DNA from: Variovorax paradoxus EPS
GTDB taxonomy: Bacteria; Pseudomonadota; Gammaproteobacteria; Burkholderiales; Burkholderiaceae_C
Assembly: GCF_000184745.1 (NCBI RefSeq)
Contig: NC_014931.1
Coordinates: forward strand, 6,200,001-6,264,000
DNA: 64,000 bases
Direction of reading: 5' to 3'
Every line of letters starts with the position of its first letter. Positions within the stretch are counted from its first letter, which is position 1. This document shows positions 63,234 to 64,000 of this stretch, piece by piece. The translations under genes and the position numbers were made by a program. A model generated the notes under the pieces. It was not told the origin of the DNA. It saw only the letters and a program-made list of their open reading frames with translations, and did no database searches.

Positions 63234-63881
63234 ATGGCTTTGACGACGACTATCGAAGGGGTCCGCATCCCCGACAGCAAGCTCGCACGCGAGATCACCG
63301 AGGTCGTCCGCGACACTGCGCCCTCGTTGCTGTTTCATCACTCCAGCCGGGTCTATTACTTCGGCGCGCTGGCCGGCAAGCGCCGCGGTCTCACCTTTGA
63401 TCCGGAACTGCTTTATGCGGGCGCGATGTTCCATGACATGGGGCTGGTGCAGGCGCACAGCAGCGCGAACGAGCGCTTCGAAGTCGATGGGGCGAATGTG
63501 GCGCGGGATTTCCTGCGCGGGCACGGGATCTCGCATCAGGATGTTGACCTGGTCTGGATGGCGATCGCCCTACATACGACGCCAGGTATTCCGCAGCACA
63601 TGCACCCGATCGTGGCGCTGGTGACGGCCGGTGTCGAAATGGACGTCCTCGGACTGACCTACCCGGAGTACAGCGAGGCCGAGCGTACACAGGTCGTGCA
63701 TGCGCACCCACGCACCGAACACTTCAAGGAAGACATCATCCAGGCCTTCTACGACGGCATCAAACACAAGCCGGAGACCACGTTCGGCAACGTGAAGGCT
63801 GACGTGATCGCGGACAAGGAGCAGCACTTTCACCGCGGTAATTTCTGCAGCGCGATTCGATGCTCGGCCTGGCACGGATGA
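63234..63881 (+). CDS. HD-domain hydrolase (cyanamide hydratase-like)
   Basis: A 215-residue HD-superfamily protein. Metal ligands are His35/36 (LLFHHSSRVYYFG), His67-Asp68 (AMFHDMGLV) and the later His in ALHTTPGIPQHMHP. Similar small HD proteins are related to cyanamide hydratase, which fits HHSSRVY and HTTPG. Ribosome site GGGAGAA precedes the ATG. It is divergent from the FtrA-like regulator, suggesting control by it. Two terminators follow. Confidence 0.88.
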   Translation: MALTTTIEGVRIPDSKLAREITEVVRDTAPSLLFHHSSRVYYFGALAGKRRGLTFDPELLYAGAMFHDMGLVQAHSSANERFEVDGANVARDFLRGHGISHQDVDLVWMAIALHTTPGIPQHMHPIVALVTAGVEMDVLGLTYPEYSEAERTQVVHAHPRTEHFKEDIIQAFYDGIKHKPETTFGNVKADVIADKEQHFHRGNFCSAIRCSAWHG

Positions 63882-63908
63882 GAAATCGCGGAAATCCGAG
63901 AAATAAAA

Positions 63909-63929
63909 AAGCCCTCATTGCGAGGGCTT
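63909..63929 (+). terminator. Rho-independent terminator
   Basis: Hairpin GCCCTC-ATTGC-GAGGGC preceded by an A-run and followed by TT, 27 bases after the HD-domain gene stop. Short T-tract; a second hairpin lies just downstream. Confidence 0.75.
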
Positions 63930-63954
63930 GATTCATTCAATTCACCGATCCAAG

Positions 63955-63987
63955 AAAAAAGGCCCTTTGAAATTCAAAGGGCCTTTT
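63955..63987. terminator. Rho-independent terminator, bidirectional
   Basis: Long hairpin GGCCCTTTGAA paired with TTCAAAGGGCC (11-bp stem, single-base centre), flanked by AAAAAA and TTTT, so it can work in both directions. Confidence 0.9.
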
Positions 63988-64000
63988 AAATTGGTTGCGC

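Overview
The window looks like chromosomal DNA of a high-GC betaproteobacterium of the Comamonadaceae, most likely Variovorax or a close relative. This is inferred from gene content and codon use: Bug-type solute receptors without TctAB partners, a LivFGHM-type cassette with CoA ligases, a DUF1840 gene beside cfa, and an aminobenzoyl-CoA-type operon. No 16S rRNA gene or tRNA is visible, so the assignment is not firm.

Layout. 1-9757: a Crp/Fnr-family regulator divergent from an acyl-CoA synthetase, followed by a complete branched-chain-amino-acid-type ABC transporter (ATPase, two permeases, binding protein, second ATPase) and a PaaK-like ligase. Two copies of a REP/BIME-like paired repeat lie between genes of this operon. 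9758-16815: a type VI secretion effector module (VgrG, DUF4123 adaptor, two DUF3304 lipoproteins, Tle1-type phospholipase) flanked by a 51-bp direct repeat of the ligase 3' end. 16816-20826: a decayed membrane-protein gene, an intact membrane protein, and two divergent citrate-synthase-family genes, one with an N-terminal HTH domain. 20842-29707: a DJ-1/PfpI protein, a Bug receptor, a large lipoprotein, a LuxR-type regulator, a PQQ quinohaemoprotein alcohol dehydrogenase and its likely regulator, which is AcoR-like but has no AAA+ domain.

29999-40470: a second T6SS locus. It has a VgrG with a C-terminal extension and a 1687-residue Rhs protein with a C-terminal toxin and overlapping immunity gene. 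Then come two decayed toxin tips, each still overlapping a following immunity-like ORF, a truncated paralogue of the last immunity gene, and an AraC-family remnant. The toxin and immunity genes are clearly AT-rich against the surrounding DNA. No T6SS structural genes are present, so both loci are orphan cargo clusters for an apparatus encoded elsewhere.

40659-55058: a membrane PQQ dehydrogenase, a xylose-type ABC transporter with an ROK repressor and a XylR-like operator, a CHAP amidase-like protein, a TPP-dependent dehydrogenase E1 alpha/beta pair, a divergent SDR/LysR pair, a second Bug receptor, a DUF1840 gene and cfa. 55183-62120: a tightly packed operon (flavin monooxygenase/reductase fusion, MarR, enoyl-CoA hydratase, acyl-CoA dehydrogenase, benzoate-type CoA ligase, RidA) that fits aerobic CoA-dependent degradation of 2-aminobenzoate or a related aromatic acid. 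62141-64000: a GATase-like AraC regulator divergent from an HD-domain hydrolase, then two strong terminator hairpins.

The most unusual parts are the Rhs tip/immunity graveyard (37430-40240), the direct-repeat-flanked Tle1 module with its duplicated DUF3304 lipoproteins, and the HTH-citrate synthase pair with a palindrome in the shared promoter. Most divergent gene pairs have a clear inverted repeat between them, giving testable operators.
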